Below, piece by piece: positions 14,167 through 27,575 of a stretch of DNA of 64,000 nucleotides. The stretch is from Struthio camelus (taxonomy: Eukaryota; Chordata; Aves; Struthioniformes; Struthionidae). Every line of letters starts with the position of its first letter. Position 1 is the first letter of the stretch. The stretch covers positions 39,797,088 to 39,861,087 of the forward strand of contig NC_090945.1 of the NCBI RefSeq assembly GCF_040807025.1, written 5' to 3'. The position numbers were made by a program, and so were the translations under genes. A model generated the notes under the pieces. It was not told where the DNA came from and ran no database searches. It saw nothing but the letters and a program-made list of their open reading frames with translations.

Positions 14167-16359
14167 CCTGCAATCTGCCAGCATCGCTGTCTGGTTGTGC
14201 TGGTAGTGCTGGAGCCACCAAGGCCTGGAGCAGGTGCTCAGCTCTCCAACTCTGGGATGCAGTTTTCTGTGGCTTCACTCAGTGAGTGACAGAAATTTCA
14301 GCTGCCACAGGGGAGGTGATAAATTTCAGAAGTGCTTCTTTGAAGAGATGCTTCTGAGAGCTTCATCTGAATACAGTAGATACTGGTGAATGGCAGGTTA
14401 GGAGTGCTAATTATGCTCTGAATTATAATGTTCTTATATTTGACGATAAATAAATTTTAATCTCATTACACCTAATCTTTGAATATCTGCAGGTCAAAAA
14501 AGACCCTTAATTTAAAGAAAAAACTGAAGAAAATACAGCCCTTTCTAAATGTTCCGTAAGTATTTCATGATGGAAACATGGCATTTTTCAGTATTTGTAA
14601 CATCCTATGAAAGAAATGTTATCTAACCTAATTTTGTTTAGAGAACTAACTTTTCAATGGCTACAGTGAAGTAAAATGAATAATGCTTTAGATTAATATT
14701 TCCAAAAATATAATTTGAAATACTATTTTCTTTTGTCAAATCCTCATTGCAAAGATCTTGCACATAAAGGCTTTTCTTTGTCTTTTATTTGGTACAAGTT
14801 CTCGAGTCATTACTAGCGCATACATAACCATTGATGTGATAGGGACAAGCAGTGGCATTTCAGGAACCTTTAGGTGCTGGTGATCCAGTGACTCACCAAA
14901 TGTCTGAATTCACCTCTATATCAGTTGTCTAGCATTAATTTGTTGGACTGGGCACTGTGGGTATACACTGCAGTGACCATCATCTCTAAATTGGCACAGT
15001 ATGTGTTGGAATAGGCATTCTCTGAGCAGCAGAAGCTCTCACTCCTTTTTGGTGCAGAAAGTTGTTACTGGCATTCATTCGTATCAGTTGCCTAGAAGCA
15101 TACAGATGGCAAGGACAACTGCAACTTCTGGAAAAGAGCTAGTTCCCTGCGGTCAGAAAATGGAGACTGAAGAGCAAGCATTAGGGTAGTTTGCAGATGA
15201 GGACAAATATTAGCAAGACTACACCCTGCCTTGAAACCACTCTTTGTTTCTGGAAGCGAAGGACTGTATCAATAAACAGTCTATCAATACAGCCATTGTA
15301 TCAGGTACACTATGTCCCAGCCTATTTAGCATTCAACTGAGCTTCACATCGTCCATGAAGAATTTCAGAAATGGCAACAAAGTGGGCTTTGGCAGATTAT
15401 TTTCATCATACTAACTATCTGGTGGTTGAAGGAATTCATCAGTTATTTTATTCTGGTTTATGACTTTATGTTTTGCAGGGAAGGAAGCATGGTGTGAAGC
15501 TGACATACTTATTAAATCGTTTTTCCGCTCTGACAGTCAAGGAGGCAACAAATCATCCACACTTTGAGCTTTGATATCCTCTCTTGTGTAAAGTTGCTCC
15601 TTTCAAAATCACACGGAGATCTGTTACTCTTGTTTTAGCCAGTCTCTCCCTCTTCAGCACTAGTCTGGTAAGCTACAACGATGAGCTACAAGATATGACA
15701 CCTCTTCCTGCCTTATCATGGAGGTAGGGTACTCCTCCAAACTCACCCTCCAGCTGGTAACTGCTGTATTTCTTGGTGAAATCCTCGTAACGTCCATGTG
15801 ACTTCCAACTAATCTTTCTGCAAGGTCAGTCCGTGCCAATTGTCCCAGTCGAACAAAAAAACTATTTCTGAACCCAGGTATCCCAAAACCTTTTCACTGT
15901 ACATATGCTATGGCACTTGTGATGATTTAAAACCGGTGGAGTGCTCCTCATTCAATTCTGTTGGTGGCATCCAAGAGTTAAGAACCTTATTTTAGACCTG
16001 GGCAGCACTATAAAAACTATTTTATGAATTTGTGTTCTGAATTGACCACCTTAACTTGGTGCTTTCATCTCCTGAAGTCACTTGAAGTATTATGTTTTCT
16101 GTGCTTATTTGGAAAGATATTACCTTGTTTCCCTTCTGTCTATGCTTCGCTACGCAGTTATAGTAATTGCACTGTGAAGCTAGGGTAAACATGTATGTAT
16201 TACAGGTTGCACAGACTATCCAGCAACAAGTAAATCCAAGCTGTAGCAGCAAAAGTACCAAGAAAACAAATACGGTGGCATCCAATTCTCACTTCGGAGA
16301 GTATTTTGGAAAGACAGGCGTGTGACAAAGGTACCATCTGGCCACCTCAGACGACACTG
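14167..16359. other. Intergenic sequence between CR1 and CpG island
   Basis: AT-rich unique sequence with no recognisable exon or RNA gene. It could hold distal promoter elements for the CpG island immediately to its right, but nothing specific stands out. Confidence 0.5.
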
Positions 16360-16685
16360 CTTCCTCCTCGTGCGGCATGTGCAAGCAGGCGCCTCTGACC
16401 CTACGCGGAAGCTGGCGCTTGCCGAGACCCGGCGTGTCGCGACATCTGACGGTGCGCGGCGCTCCCCGCGGCCGGGAGGCCCCCCCCTTCCCCCCTACCC
16501 CCGAGCCCGGGCGCCTGGCAGCTGCTGGGCGCGGCAGCGCGCCCTCCGCTCAGAGCCCGCGGAAGCCCCGCCGCCCCCGGCCAACAGCGCGGGGGCCGCC
16601 GGCGGGGCGCGGCGCGGCGCGGCCGCGGGGGGCAGCGCGCCTCCCCCGCGCCTCCCCGCGCCCGGGGCCGCCCGCCCCGGCCCTG

Positions 16686-16690
16686 ATTGG
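16686..16690 (-). promoter_or_regulatory. Inverted CCAAT box (NF-Y type)
   Basis: CTGATTGGGT contains ATTGG, the reverse complement of CCAAT, with flanks compatible with NF-Y binding. It lies about 155 bp upstream of the exon 1 donor, a usual distance for a proximal promoter element. GUCY1B1 has similarly placed elements. Confidence 0.55.
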
Positions 16691-16759
16691 GTCCGCGGGG
16701 AGGCCCCTCCCGCCGGGCCGCCGCCGCCCGGCCCCGCCGCGCCCGCTCCCCAAATACAC

Positions 16760-16845
16760 CTTGGCGGCGGCGGCGGGCAGCGGCGGCGCCCAGCGCAGAG
16801 CCCCGCGGCGGCGGCGCTGCGCGCCCGCGGCACCCCCGCGCCATG
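16760..16845 (+). other. GUCY1A1: Probable GUCY1A1 exon 1 (5'UTR)
   Basis: The 3' edge is well supported by the donor ATG|GTGAGTG at 16,846. The 5' edge (transcription start) is a guess placed downstream of the CCAAT and GC boxes. The exon ends in CGCGCCATG. If it is spliced directly to the exon at 39,253, that ATG opens a 14-codon upstream ORF ending in TAA before the true start at 39,416. If it is spliced to the alternative CAG at 39,274, the result is ATG-TGA. Other unseen noncoding exons may lie between. Confidence 0.55.
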
Positions 16846-19054
16846 GTGAGTGAGCGGCGGCCGCGGGCCGCGGGCCCGGGCGCGGAGCGCGGCGGGGACC
16901 CTGGACAGCGCTGGGGCGGCGGGGGGGCGCGGGGCGGCCCCTCGGCTCCGCGCCGCGGCCCGAGGGGGGCGGCGGGGCGCGGGGCGCGGCGATCCGCCGG
17001 GGCGCGGGCGGGCGGCGCGGAGCGGAGCGGAGCGGCGCGGAGCGGGCTGCGCGCCGCGCTTCTGCCGCCCCCTCAGAGCAGCTTGGGAGCGCGGCCCGGC
17101 GGGCAGCTCGCCGGCGGGGTTTTCAGCAGAACTCGTACCGTCGCGCCTCGTGGATTAGACAAAAGCCTGCTATTTAATCATACGCTAGATGCTCTAGCAG
17201 TAACTTCACTCATGCATTGCCAGCTCAATTAGTTTTTTCTAGCAAGAATACATGAAACCCCAAACGGCGCTGTAGTCGTTATGACTGGCAGTTTACTTTT
17301 TCAGTCGATTTTCTTAGCTTCACAATTTTCTCTAATTTCTCAAGACCGACCGCTTGTAATTCCTTTTCTGAGTGGACAGAGTTGTTTCTGCTTCTGAGGC
17401 TCAAGTTCAGGAAACGTTACTAGTGCAGGCCTAGCAGTCCCTTTTAAAAATCATCTCTGTGCATAAACATTTGAGACACTTAAAAAGCTTTTCTCTCTGA
17501 TATAAAGGAGTACTTTTTACACATCTGTACTCTACCAAGCAGATCTATTTCTCCTCCTAAAATGGCTGTATTTTCAGAGGTGGCTGCTTCTTCTGTGTAT
17601 GTGGTGGGATGGCTGTCTAGGCACAAAGGATGAACTAACAGAAGAAAAAATCTTAAGCAAAGATGCAGTATCAACAGAAATGAGTATTACGGCACAGTGA
17701 GCTGGTCTGTAATGCTGTATTGTGTCCATGCCCTTTCACTAGACTACAGGTTACGCTGTACTGTATCTGGGCTGGTCTAAGGACAAAGAGTAAGTCTTTT
17801 GATTGTTGAAATTCTAGTGGAAAAAAAGAAATCTTTATTTCCTCAGACTTTCCATTCTGAAGTCTCAGCGTATAGAGTTACAGAAGCATTTAATGGAGGA
17901 ATTTTTTGTAAGAATGCGTAAATTGTAACAAAACAAGTGTGGCTGTTAATTATCTTTCCATCAGTAGAACAAAGTGTTTTACTTATTTGGAAATGGTCTA
18001 ATCTTATAGTTTTTCCTAAGGCAAAACTCCCAGTGGAGCCACTCCCTTCTCTTGTAGTTATGATAGGGCAATTTGTTTCCAAATCACAGAAAGCAGAAGC
18101 AAAGAGACATGCACTTTAAATCACATAAATGGGTCTACTGCATTTCTAGGGTTAGGGGCAGAAGGTGGTGACAGCCCGGGCTAGAAATGGATTCCAGTAA
18201 CAGAATAGTTTAAATAATTAGCCATGAGAGAATTTAAGCCATTTAAGCAACCAGACAATATGTGCAAACAGGTTATAAATGCAATCATGGGATGCTCTCC
18301 TTACTGTAAAGAAGTTTCTTCCTTGGAGTGTGCAGCTCTGGGGCTCTACAGAAGGCTGTAGATTCTGCAGCTCTGATGACTATTCTCGTTGCTTTGCCAA
18401 AGAGTAAGAACCTTAAATGAAGCAGATGACTGTAAGGAAGCCTGAAGAATAGTGTAATGGCAATATAAAGAATGTTAGGCTCCACGTTCTCACAAGGGAA
18501 AAACAATTTCTGAAACCTTGGTGAGCCAGGAAAAGTAAGAAAGGAAAAAAGGAGGAAATCACAACTTGTACGCTCTTGTTTGTACTTGTTTTGTGGTATT
18601 ATGTAGCCTGCAGCTATTATGAGTCATGATAGTGCAAGATCATGAAGCAAGCAGCACAGGAGAAAGTGAGGAAGTTCGTCATATAGTGCTTTTTTGACAT
18701 TATCAATAAAATGGCTCAACATCTCTTCTACCACTGGTTCAGTTGCTGTCTCAGTATTCACTTAAATAAGTTTTTGATGAAAAAGACTTTTAAAATGAGA
18801 AGTCAAGGTTACTGTTTGCATCATGTCCACAAAAAGTAAATATGTAAGGGAGAAAAAGTTCTGAATATATGTCTGATTAATGTTTTTTAAATAATCTGTC
18901 TTTAACCATTCTATGTCAGCCTATTTCAAAACAGATCCCACAGTGAAATCAAAACATAAGAAAGAATTTATAATAAATGCAATACTCACAGCATCAGAGA
19001 CACAATCCAAACCTGGTTATGTCATGTAAAAAAGGGTAAAATATCATAGCCATT

Positions 19055-19098
19055 ACGAAGACACATACGAAGACACATTTTGTATTTGAAATACAAAA
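19055..19098. repeat. 12-bp tandem repeat running into a perfect palindrome
   Basis: ACGAAGACACAT occurs twice in a row (19,055-19,066 and 19,067-19,078). The last T of the repeat starts a perfect inverted repeat, TTTTGTATTT-G-AAATACAAAA (19,078-19,098). The arms are 10 bp with a 1-nt centre. Confidence 0.85.
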
Positions 19099-22000
19099 AT
19101 AATGCAAGGAAGCAAAACAAGCAGTCCAAAAACTCATGATGGGATGTCTATAGCAAACACGATTATTTTTCTTTTAACTAAAACTGGTTGTTAAAACTGA
19201 AAGATTTTGTAAATTATGTCTTAACTTGAAAGGAAACACATATTAGAAAGTATTTGGCGCTATTTTGTCTCTACTTTGTAGAAATACAGCAATCTGCATT
19301 TTGTATACGAATTTATTTATTTAAGAGTATTTCATTAGAGGTAAAACTAAGTGTTTTAAAATAGTTATTGGAAAATATAAGATATGGTTTATGGAATTTT
19401 ATTGTAATGAGATCTAGAAATCATTAAGTGGCACATTGCATATTTGATTTTATTAGCAAACAAAAACTGAGCAGTTCACAGCTGCCATTACAGTTTCTTT
19501 GCTGGAATTCCTTGAGTATTTTGTACCATCTCCTCTTTTAAGATCTTTACTGTCTACAGATTTATTAAAATTCAGTGCATTTATTCAGGATCTTAGCATT
19601 GCAATTAAGATTTTCAGCACTTAAAACTTAAATTAAGCCACGTCTCAGATACTTTGACATTACTTTGACAATTACTTCCAGCATGTTCTGAGTATCTGAG
19701 ATGTGGCTGTAATATTGAAGACTTATTGAATATATATCATACATCACAAGATCTACCAGTGGTAGAGAATCAAATTTATCACTGGATAGGTACAGTATCT
19801 TTAAGTCAATGTTTGGAGCTTATGCCTTCATCCAAGAAAGCAACAGTGTTCAGGACAGAATTTAATCTTAAAAGTCCAATAGGATTTAAGTGCATGCGTA
19901 TGTACTTCTGGGGCTAGGGCTTAAAACCGTAATTTTGTTGTACTAAACACAGCAGAATTTGCTAGACAGACAGCAGTTTCTTGATCAGGATTTTGTTTGC
20001 AATGAAACAAAAACCCGCAATGAAACAATTGAAAAGATCATGTTAATTCCTCTAATGAAGCTTTTTACTTACAAAACAGGTATTGATTTCTACTGATTTG
20101 GTAACTTGCTGCTCTTCCAGTCTTTTGGTTCTTCTATTCAGGTGATGCCACTCTTAGATCACTGCTCATGTTTCCTTATCGTTTTGGCTCCTCATTTATT
20201 TCCTGTAGCTTGTATGGGATGCTCGTTTACTTTTGTAGATATGGAGCTTTGAGGAAGCTGACACCTGTTCCCTTCATGGTGTTTTGCTAAGGAGTGCAGA
20301 TGCTACTGCTGTCAGTTGACCCAAGTCAGAGCAATGATGTTCTCTAGGAATTAATTTTGCTTCACCACAGAGAGACCTCACCAAGTCCTCTTCATTGCTT
20401 CAGATCCCAAATAAATTTGAGCTTTAGAGCTTCCACGGGCCTTCAGCTGTTGGAAGAATCTCCCCTTATCAGAGCACAATTTTTTGTGATATTCACTTGC
20501 ACTTATTTTTTCATTCGCATTTCTTATGATATGGTAGTTTTGTTAAGTGGAATCAGTGCCCCTGCTAAGAATATTACTGCTTTCATATTTAACTGCAATC
20601 TTTTGACTTTTATTGAAATGCCCCCTTCTACAGTTCAGAGTCTCAATGCTACTACTAGGCACCCCCATTGCTCCTTGAACCCAGGTGTAATGTGGTAACC
20701 ATTATTCTTGATTTGGCTGCTCTCACTCCTAATATTAGCTCCTTTGTATTACTTAAAGCTAAACTGTGAATTGATTTTCTTCTTGTCTATTCATCCTAGA
20801 AGTAGCTGTTCCAAAGCAAATAGTGCCCTGCTAACAGAAGTATTCAAACAAGCCAGCCCCTCACACAAGTCAGCACCAGTAGGCTAATTTCTTGTAGGCA
20901 TCACACTGAGCCTTGAGGACATATGTGTGAGAGCCAAGTTGTGACCTTATGTACTATTTCTGAGGGAGCAGTTCTTTTGTTAGACCCCTAGATGTACCTC
21001 CCATGCACATGTATTTGGCTGGACGTGTTGGGAAAGCCATGCTGTCCCTGCTTGTGCACTGTAGCTACTTTTTCTCTGCCCTAGGGTAAGGGGAGGAATA
21101 CCTGAATAAATACCTAAGGAACTGCATCCCAGCAAGGAGCTATGGGGCACAGAGCTGCCTGCACCCTCTCTTGGGACTGTCTGTCTATGCCTTGCGCTTT
21201 ATGCATGGCTATGCCCATTGATTGTTTCAGTTCAGTCCATATAGAAAATAGGTCAGCCATGCAGTGGCTCAGGAAGAGAGCTTTAATTGTGTGGGTTGTA
21301 ATCTAGAAAGCAGGGCGTGTGCATCATCATGGAGGGGGATGGAGCCAGGTCCAAAGATTTTTATGAAGCGTTGTGGTATCTAGCCCTTAGACAGCTATAT
21401 GTATTACTGAGATACAGGGAATATTCCATGCAAGTTGTCCAGCTGTTTCAGCGTGAGTAAAAATTACTTGTTATAAGGCAACATGCTAAAATCCTTCAAC
21501 TACCTTCCACTGAAAAGGAAAGTGAAATAAATATACACTTATGATGTGAATCTCTTCATTAACCACACTCTAAGATATTCGGGACAAAAACATCCGACTC
21601 TTTTGAGGAAATATATTTTGTGGGAATCCTCCTGGTGCCTCTAGTGCAGTGTAATTCTATAATGTCACAGATTCCAGAGGGTGTAGTAATACTTATGATT
21701 TCTGTGATGCAACACACAGTGGCTGCTGCTAAACTCCCCATTTATAATAGCACGATTGTTTTTGAGATCTCAAGAACAGGTTTCTCTATGGTATGTTACA
21801 CAATAATGTGTTTTATAGTGACAACCACCTTTCTAATACTGACCAGGGTAAACGTGTTTAAATTCATTTTAACCTTGCATTTCAGTTGGCACTTGATACA
21901 GATGGAAACCGACAAAAGCTGTTCAGGGAGAGCCGATTTCCCTCTTCAGCAAATACAGAAGAAACCCTTCACCCATGAAAGAGCATTAGCAAAAGGCTGA

Positions 22001-23045
22001 CTACAATCGCAGAACACCTCAGCAAGACTTCCAGTTTGTTGCTTGGAAAAACTGGGGTTTTTCATTTGCCCATAATTACTTTTACGGTTTGAAAATATAG
22101 GACTAGATTGCCAGTTGCTGTCTTCTTATACATAGGGAGGGGGGTGCCTGCTTACATTTATAGCTGTGTGGCTCCCTAGTCCTGACTGCAGGCACTCTGG
22201 AGCCTAAAATACTCATTGCAGTTCCAGTTTTAAATAGCACTGCTAAAAATGGCCAAATTTCCATGTCTTTGGAGAAAGCACATATCAATCTGACTTTTAA
22301 TTTCCTTTCTTTTTTCCCCCTCGCCTAAATTTTCTCATAGTTGTCTATTTGCACTAGAGAGCTGAAAGTGCAAAACCATTTGCCTCAGATTGAGAAAAAA
22401 ATTTGGTGGAATGAAACACTGTTCAAATTTTAGTGAAAATAGCCTAAGTCCTTAGAACTCACAAAGCATATTTAGAGGTAGAATTTTAACATTTCCAAAG
22501 AGGAAGAATGGTCTGAAGGAAAGGATAGTTCTGTGGCTTAAGAAATTTAGTAATGCCATTTGGTTAATGTGAAATCAAATTTCTCCTTGTAATTTTCAGC
22601 AAATCACCATAGGAATAATTACAAATAATTTTCGATTGAATTAAATGCTTTAATTGATGCAGTTAGAGATAAAGCTTCCCAAACAAGTTATATGATATTA
22701 ATAAAACCAGCCAAGAGGAAATGCCTTCATCTTACATATAAACACAGGGCTTTCATACAATGAGGAGAGAATGAGAGACTGAAGTTAACCCTGGTGTGAG
22801 TTAGGCACGAAGCCACAGGGCGAGGATACCTTCCCTGTTCTGTTTTTATGAATAGCACCTACATCTTTTTGTGAATCTTACCTGCAAAATCTATTTGAAT
22901 TTCACTTATAGATATGTGCAAGTGATTTGTTCCAATACTTATTTTTACACTCTGGCTGGAAATATTAGTAGGATTTGATCTGATTTTGTAAATCACTCAG
23001 ATCTAATACATTCTTGGCCAAAAAACTTGTGGAACACTATTCAAG

Positions 23046-23127
23046 AGATCTGGATTGACTCTTAGCTCTGCTGTAGTCTTCCTCCTGTGATCTCCAGCGT
23101 GCCTCATTTCCCCATTTCTAAAAGACG
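23046..23127 (+). repeat. MIR-like SINE remnant
   Basis: The order TTAGCTCTGCTG, CTGTGATCT, GTGCCTCATTTCCCCA, TTTCTAAAA follows the order of blocks in the amniote MIR SINE (GCTCTGCCAC, CTGTGTGACCTT, GCCTCAGTTTCCCCA, TCTGTAAAA) in plus orientation, with heavy divergence. It was identified by eye. Confidence 0.45.
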
Positions 23128-26100
23128 CATAGTGACATTTCCTTTCATTTCCCATTTTTTTGGGATATGACATTGTACTTTGGTATATATTTGTGTATGG
23201 CCCTGATGATAATTTGGGCCTTCTGAGCGGTTAAAACAAACAAATAATACACCCAGCAATGGCAGTGGAGAAAATACACTAACTCCAGCAAAATTCAATA
23301 TAATATTGGCACAATTTCTCAGTTGAGCAAGCTGTCCAAGAAGCATAAATTACACCAGACAGTAGGTTAAACAAGAATATTTCAGTTTAAGCAAAGACTC
23401 CAAAAGAATTTTCATATGTTGACCAAGTAGCAATCTCACTGATTGAATGGTGGCCTACATGAATGCTAAGAAGTAATTCGGTAGTTCCTTTCTTAGCCAA
23501 AAACATTCAGTTGTGTGGAGGAAATGAAATAGCATAGAGGAGATCAATCTTTCACTCATGAGTTAGGCATGGCTTGCAAAATATTTTCATAGGGCTCATG
23601 AGGCAGAAACTCTATTTGTAGTTTGACACTGAAAAGCTTCAGCTGATCTGAAAATGAGCATCAGCATGTCGCATGCTCCAGGTCTGTGAGATATGCAGCA
23701 TATTGAGTATATGTAGAATAACTGACCATAACAATAGTAAATTTTAGAAACAAGGGGGATATGGCTTCATCAGAGTTGGAAATGTGCAAGTGTCTTGCGC
23801 CTGAGATAATGCTGGGCTTCTTGACAGAGTAAATATTATTCTCTTAGAAGAGCAGACACTGGCAGTAGAAAATATGTGCGTTTTTTTACTGTTGATTAAT
23901 ATAGTATAAGAAATATGGTTTCATGATATCTTCCTTCCAGATTCTCTCTGAAAATGATTTGCAGTTCTAAGCAATACAGAAATAGATTTAAACAATAGAT
24001 AAGAGGAGAATTAAAAGGTAAAAGAATCTTTTCAAATAGCAGTTGAAGCAGTAAAGAGCAAGAAGGAATAGAGGGAGAGATACAGGATTATTACTTCTGT
24101 ATAACAAAAGCTATAAAAGAGTATCCATCCTTGCCCAAGTTGTGGGCAGATTTTGGTTAGCAATAAATTGGAATAGGGGAAAAAAATGAGATAAGAAGTT
24201 GAGAGCAGCAGTGACAGAAAAGCACCTAGCAGTGTTGATATCATTTAAAAAAAGATACAGGTGGAGTTTTATTGCAGTTGCTGTAATGTGCTATATTGCA
24301 ATTGGTTGATCTATCTAATGCTGGCAGAAATATGCAAGAAAAAGAGTTCTTCTACAGGTATTTATATATCTTCACTTTTTTCCCCACAACTGTTAGTCTA
24401 CAATCATGGAAAACATTAATAATCTTAACTCAAATATTACTAATTGCATTCAGATCTTTAATGCTAAACTTTGGTTTGGTAATTTGGCTTCCAGCAAAGG
24501 AGCTGCATTACTTAGGAATGCAATCCTGTTGTCAGTTTGATATATTATGGGCAGTGTGCAATTTAGTTGTCTGTTATAAAAACAGTTGAAAACTCAGAAC
24601 AAAGGTTTACAACATGAATATGCTGTAAAGATACCTGTAATACTGTGAGAACTCCATTTTTCCGTTGTCACAGAATATTTGGAAAATTAGCTTTTGTGTT
24701 ATTGGAAATTGCCACATACAAACATTTGAAAAAAATGTTTTCAATTTTCAGCATCACCTAAAGCTGCGAGCAGAAACATCAAAGCTTTCTGACTTCACGT
24801 AAAGGAAGACTAGACGGCATAGAAAACTTCCTTTCCTCCCCATTTTATGTACCTGCTGAGAACGCATACTTCACAAGACTCATGGTGCTTCCAGATGCCC
24901 CAGTATACCAAAAAGCTTAAAAAAGATGTTGTCTTCGTCTTGGCATCTGGAATTTAGGCAGGAAATTATTCATGAAAGAGGTACTGCCTCTCATTATCCT
25001 GAAAGTTAGGTCTTTATTTTATTCCCTAGGAACTCAAGCTTAGGCCATGCCTTTGATCCCTTCCCTACACCCCAGCTATACACATCATTTGTCAGCCTTT
25101 CCATTGTGACGTTTCCTGTATCTGTAGAAAAAGAGGGGACTTTCTAAGAAGCATCCTCTTTCTGTGCACATATAACAGAAGTGAAGCCTGATTACTTGTT
25201 GTGGGATTTCTCTTACCAAGAATTCAGATAACAATAAAGTTAACTTTCAACTTTCAAACAAAGGAGCATTTCTTTTCTGGATAATACTCAAATGACATTT
25301 GAAACCTATGTGACGTGTTCTTCTGACTACGCATGGACTTGCTAGTGCCAGAATTTGATTTTGGTTCATTTTTAGAGTTTTCTCCCACAGTTCAGTCTCC
25401 CTGCCCTTTAACCTCAGAAACAACTGAACTGTTTTCCCTGCTGGCTTGGAGCTACTATTCAGAGCACCAGTACGAGTCAATAAACAACACTGTAAGTCTG
25501 TGACATCCTAGTAAGGGCCACCCTCATGAAAGGTTATTTAAAAATTGCTTCTGCCTTGGACTGGTGCTTACAGGTGACCTGGCGTAAATGCTAGGAAAGT
25601 CAGTGACAGCTCCCTGAACCACTTAGGTCTTTAATGACAAAGCTTCAAATCAACATGAGCTTATTATTCCATTCTCCAGTGTGGTAAGATTTCTTATATT
25701 AACATGGTTCCTTAGTATAATGAAAAAACATGTGTTCAGTGGTGGTGTGTCCAGATCTAGACCTGTTAACAGATCTAGAAAACAGCAAACACAGAGTGGG
25801 TGTTCTTTAACATTTTGGTTGCAAAAAAAGTGCTTGAAGGGCCTTTGGTGTGGGATGGCTCCTGCACTACAGGTGAGTCCTACGATATCTGGGTAGCACA
25901 TCTAACACTGCACAAGCTAAGTGTTGAGACAAAGAAGTTATTTACCAGTTCCATGTGATATTACTTTCACTTCACAATGAAGTAAATCGGAGATGAACCC
26001 ATTACCTCAGTAAGGGCAGTGCAGCCCAGATCCTCCAGAGTACTATTTCTCTTTAGCTGACACTTATTTGGAGCCCTGGCCTTTACAGCAAGACTCTCAA

Positions 26101-27481
26101 GCTTTGTTCCTTGCTTGTTTTGTATTGGAACTGAAACCCAAAGACTTTCAGCACTAAAGCATAAATTACCACACCTTGACAAAGAACTGAGTGCTCTTAC
26201 AGCTTCCTACCTTCTGTGGTGGCAGGGAGGTGATTGCTGACAGTACAGCAGGTTCATGCTGCCTTGCTGGTGTGGAGATCAGAACCTTTAAGGAAACCAT
26301 GGGCTTCCACCCTGGGATCTCAGAGGCATGTGCAGCACTAAATGTTATTTCAGAAAACCTGATAGAGAAAGGAAAGAGGTTCCTTATGGATATATTATAA
26401 AAACAAAGTGAAATATCTTTAAAAAATAAAATATAAATCTATGAAATCTTATATCAGTAACACTGCATATCTTGCTTTTAGCTTACAAATCAATGAAGTT
26501 TAAAACAAAATACTAGAAAATAACATATGAAATGTCCAGCTCTAGAGAATTCTTACTTCTTTTTTAAAATAGGGTTACCTCATTAAGCAATGCAACAAAG
26601 TACGGTACTTCACTCCCTGCCTCCCATTAGATGCTAGTGAGGCAAAACATTCAACCTAGCATTTGGATGTTAGCAGCCAAATCAGGGAGATAAACTTGTA
26701 TCTTCCCATAGTCATGTAACAGAGAGTAATACGCAGCCAACAGAGTTGGTTTAAACAGAAGCTGTAATTACCACAAAAAAACAACAACCCTAAAATCTCA
26801 ACATTGCTGAAAAGTTCATTGAAATTATCATTTCAGTATTTTCTATCAGCTCTACTGACAGATTATAGAAAAATGATTTGCATGTACGCATAGAACTTCT
26901 GTGGATCGTAGTGGAGAAAAAGCAATATATCAATAAGGGGACTGTCTGTGCTTCTGCAAATTATTTTGTTATATTGCCCATGTTTTCCTACTTTCTTATG
27001 GCTTTTTTCATCTCCATGTCCTTCTCTAGGTTTTCTTTTCTACTTTCTTCTGTTTTTTCCTTCTTGGTCCTTTATCCTATCTCTATCTCCTTTCTCTCCT
27101 TTTTTCTCTCTCACCATCAGGAACAGCAGACATTGCAAAATAATACAATGATAAATGAGAAAAGCTACTGAGAATCTGAGAAATGGAGCAGAGCTTTGAT
27201 CTTTCAGACTTCGGTAATTTTACAGTGATGTCAACATGACTGCAGTCAAGGCAATTACACACATGACATCAAGAACTGTGGACAGTTCTAGGTACTTCTA
27301 TATCGAATAGCTCCTGGAAGCTTACTCTGTGGTTTATGCTATACACAAAGTTCAGGTTCTGTATCACAGAAGAACACTGGTTTCAATCACAAACATATCT
27401 CTTGGTAAGACCTAGTCACATGATTCTAGTCTTCTGCAAAATCCAAGTCCTCTAGTGAAATCACCTCTGTGAGTTAAGAAA

Positions 27482-27575
27482 AATTATCTGCATTTTACCA
27501 ATGGGAGAAAGACCTCTGAGCCTTGCCAAGAAAGTCACAAAAGCTTGTAGGAAAAGCAGCAGGAGAATCCTTATG
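27482..27575 (-). repeat. MIR-like SINE remnant, reverse orientation
   Basis: ATTATCTGCATTTTACCAATGGGAGAAA, then TTGCCAAGAAAGTCACA, then AGCTTGTAGGAAAAGCAGCAGGA match in order the reverse complement of MIR (CATTTTACAGATGAG, TTGCCCAAGGTCACA, AGCTAGTAAGTGGCAGAGCC). Seen by eye and clearly old. Confidence 0.55.

Larger units (their letters stand above)
16360..17120 (+). promoter_or_regulatory. GUCY1A1: CpG-island promoter, probable GUCY1A1 promoter
   Basis: GC content and CpG density rise abruptly for about 750 bp in otherwise AT-rich DNA. Within it are GC-box-like runs (CCCCGCC and CCCTCCC types), an inverted CCAAT box at 16,686-16,690, no clear TATA box, and an ATG followed directly by a strong donor (GTGAGTG) at 16,846. 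It is the only CpG island upstream of the GUCY1A1 coding exons, on the same side, and the first coding exon has a strong splice acceptor that requires an upstream exon. Assignment to GUCY1A1 is inference; another noncoding RNA could start here. All long open frames in the island are GC-driven shadows. Confidence 0.75.

Noticed and set aside
1..16000. Possible MAP9 exons, the mammalian upstream neighbour
   Set aside because: No minus-strand Lys/Glu-rich segments with splice sites were found; the gene probably lies further left.
16322..17232. Several overlapping open frames of up to 181 codons on both strands in the first CpG island
   Set aside because: Long frames occur in many phases at once and consist of Pro/Arg/Gly/Ala, as expected where stop codons are rare because of GC content.
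21620..22000. 126-codon frame with hydrophobic stretches
   Set aside because: Non-ATG start, no family resemblance and no splice or promoter context; consistent with chance in a large intron.
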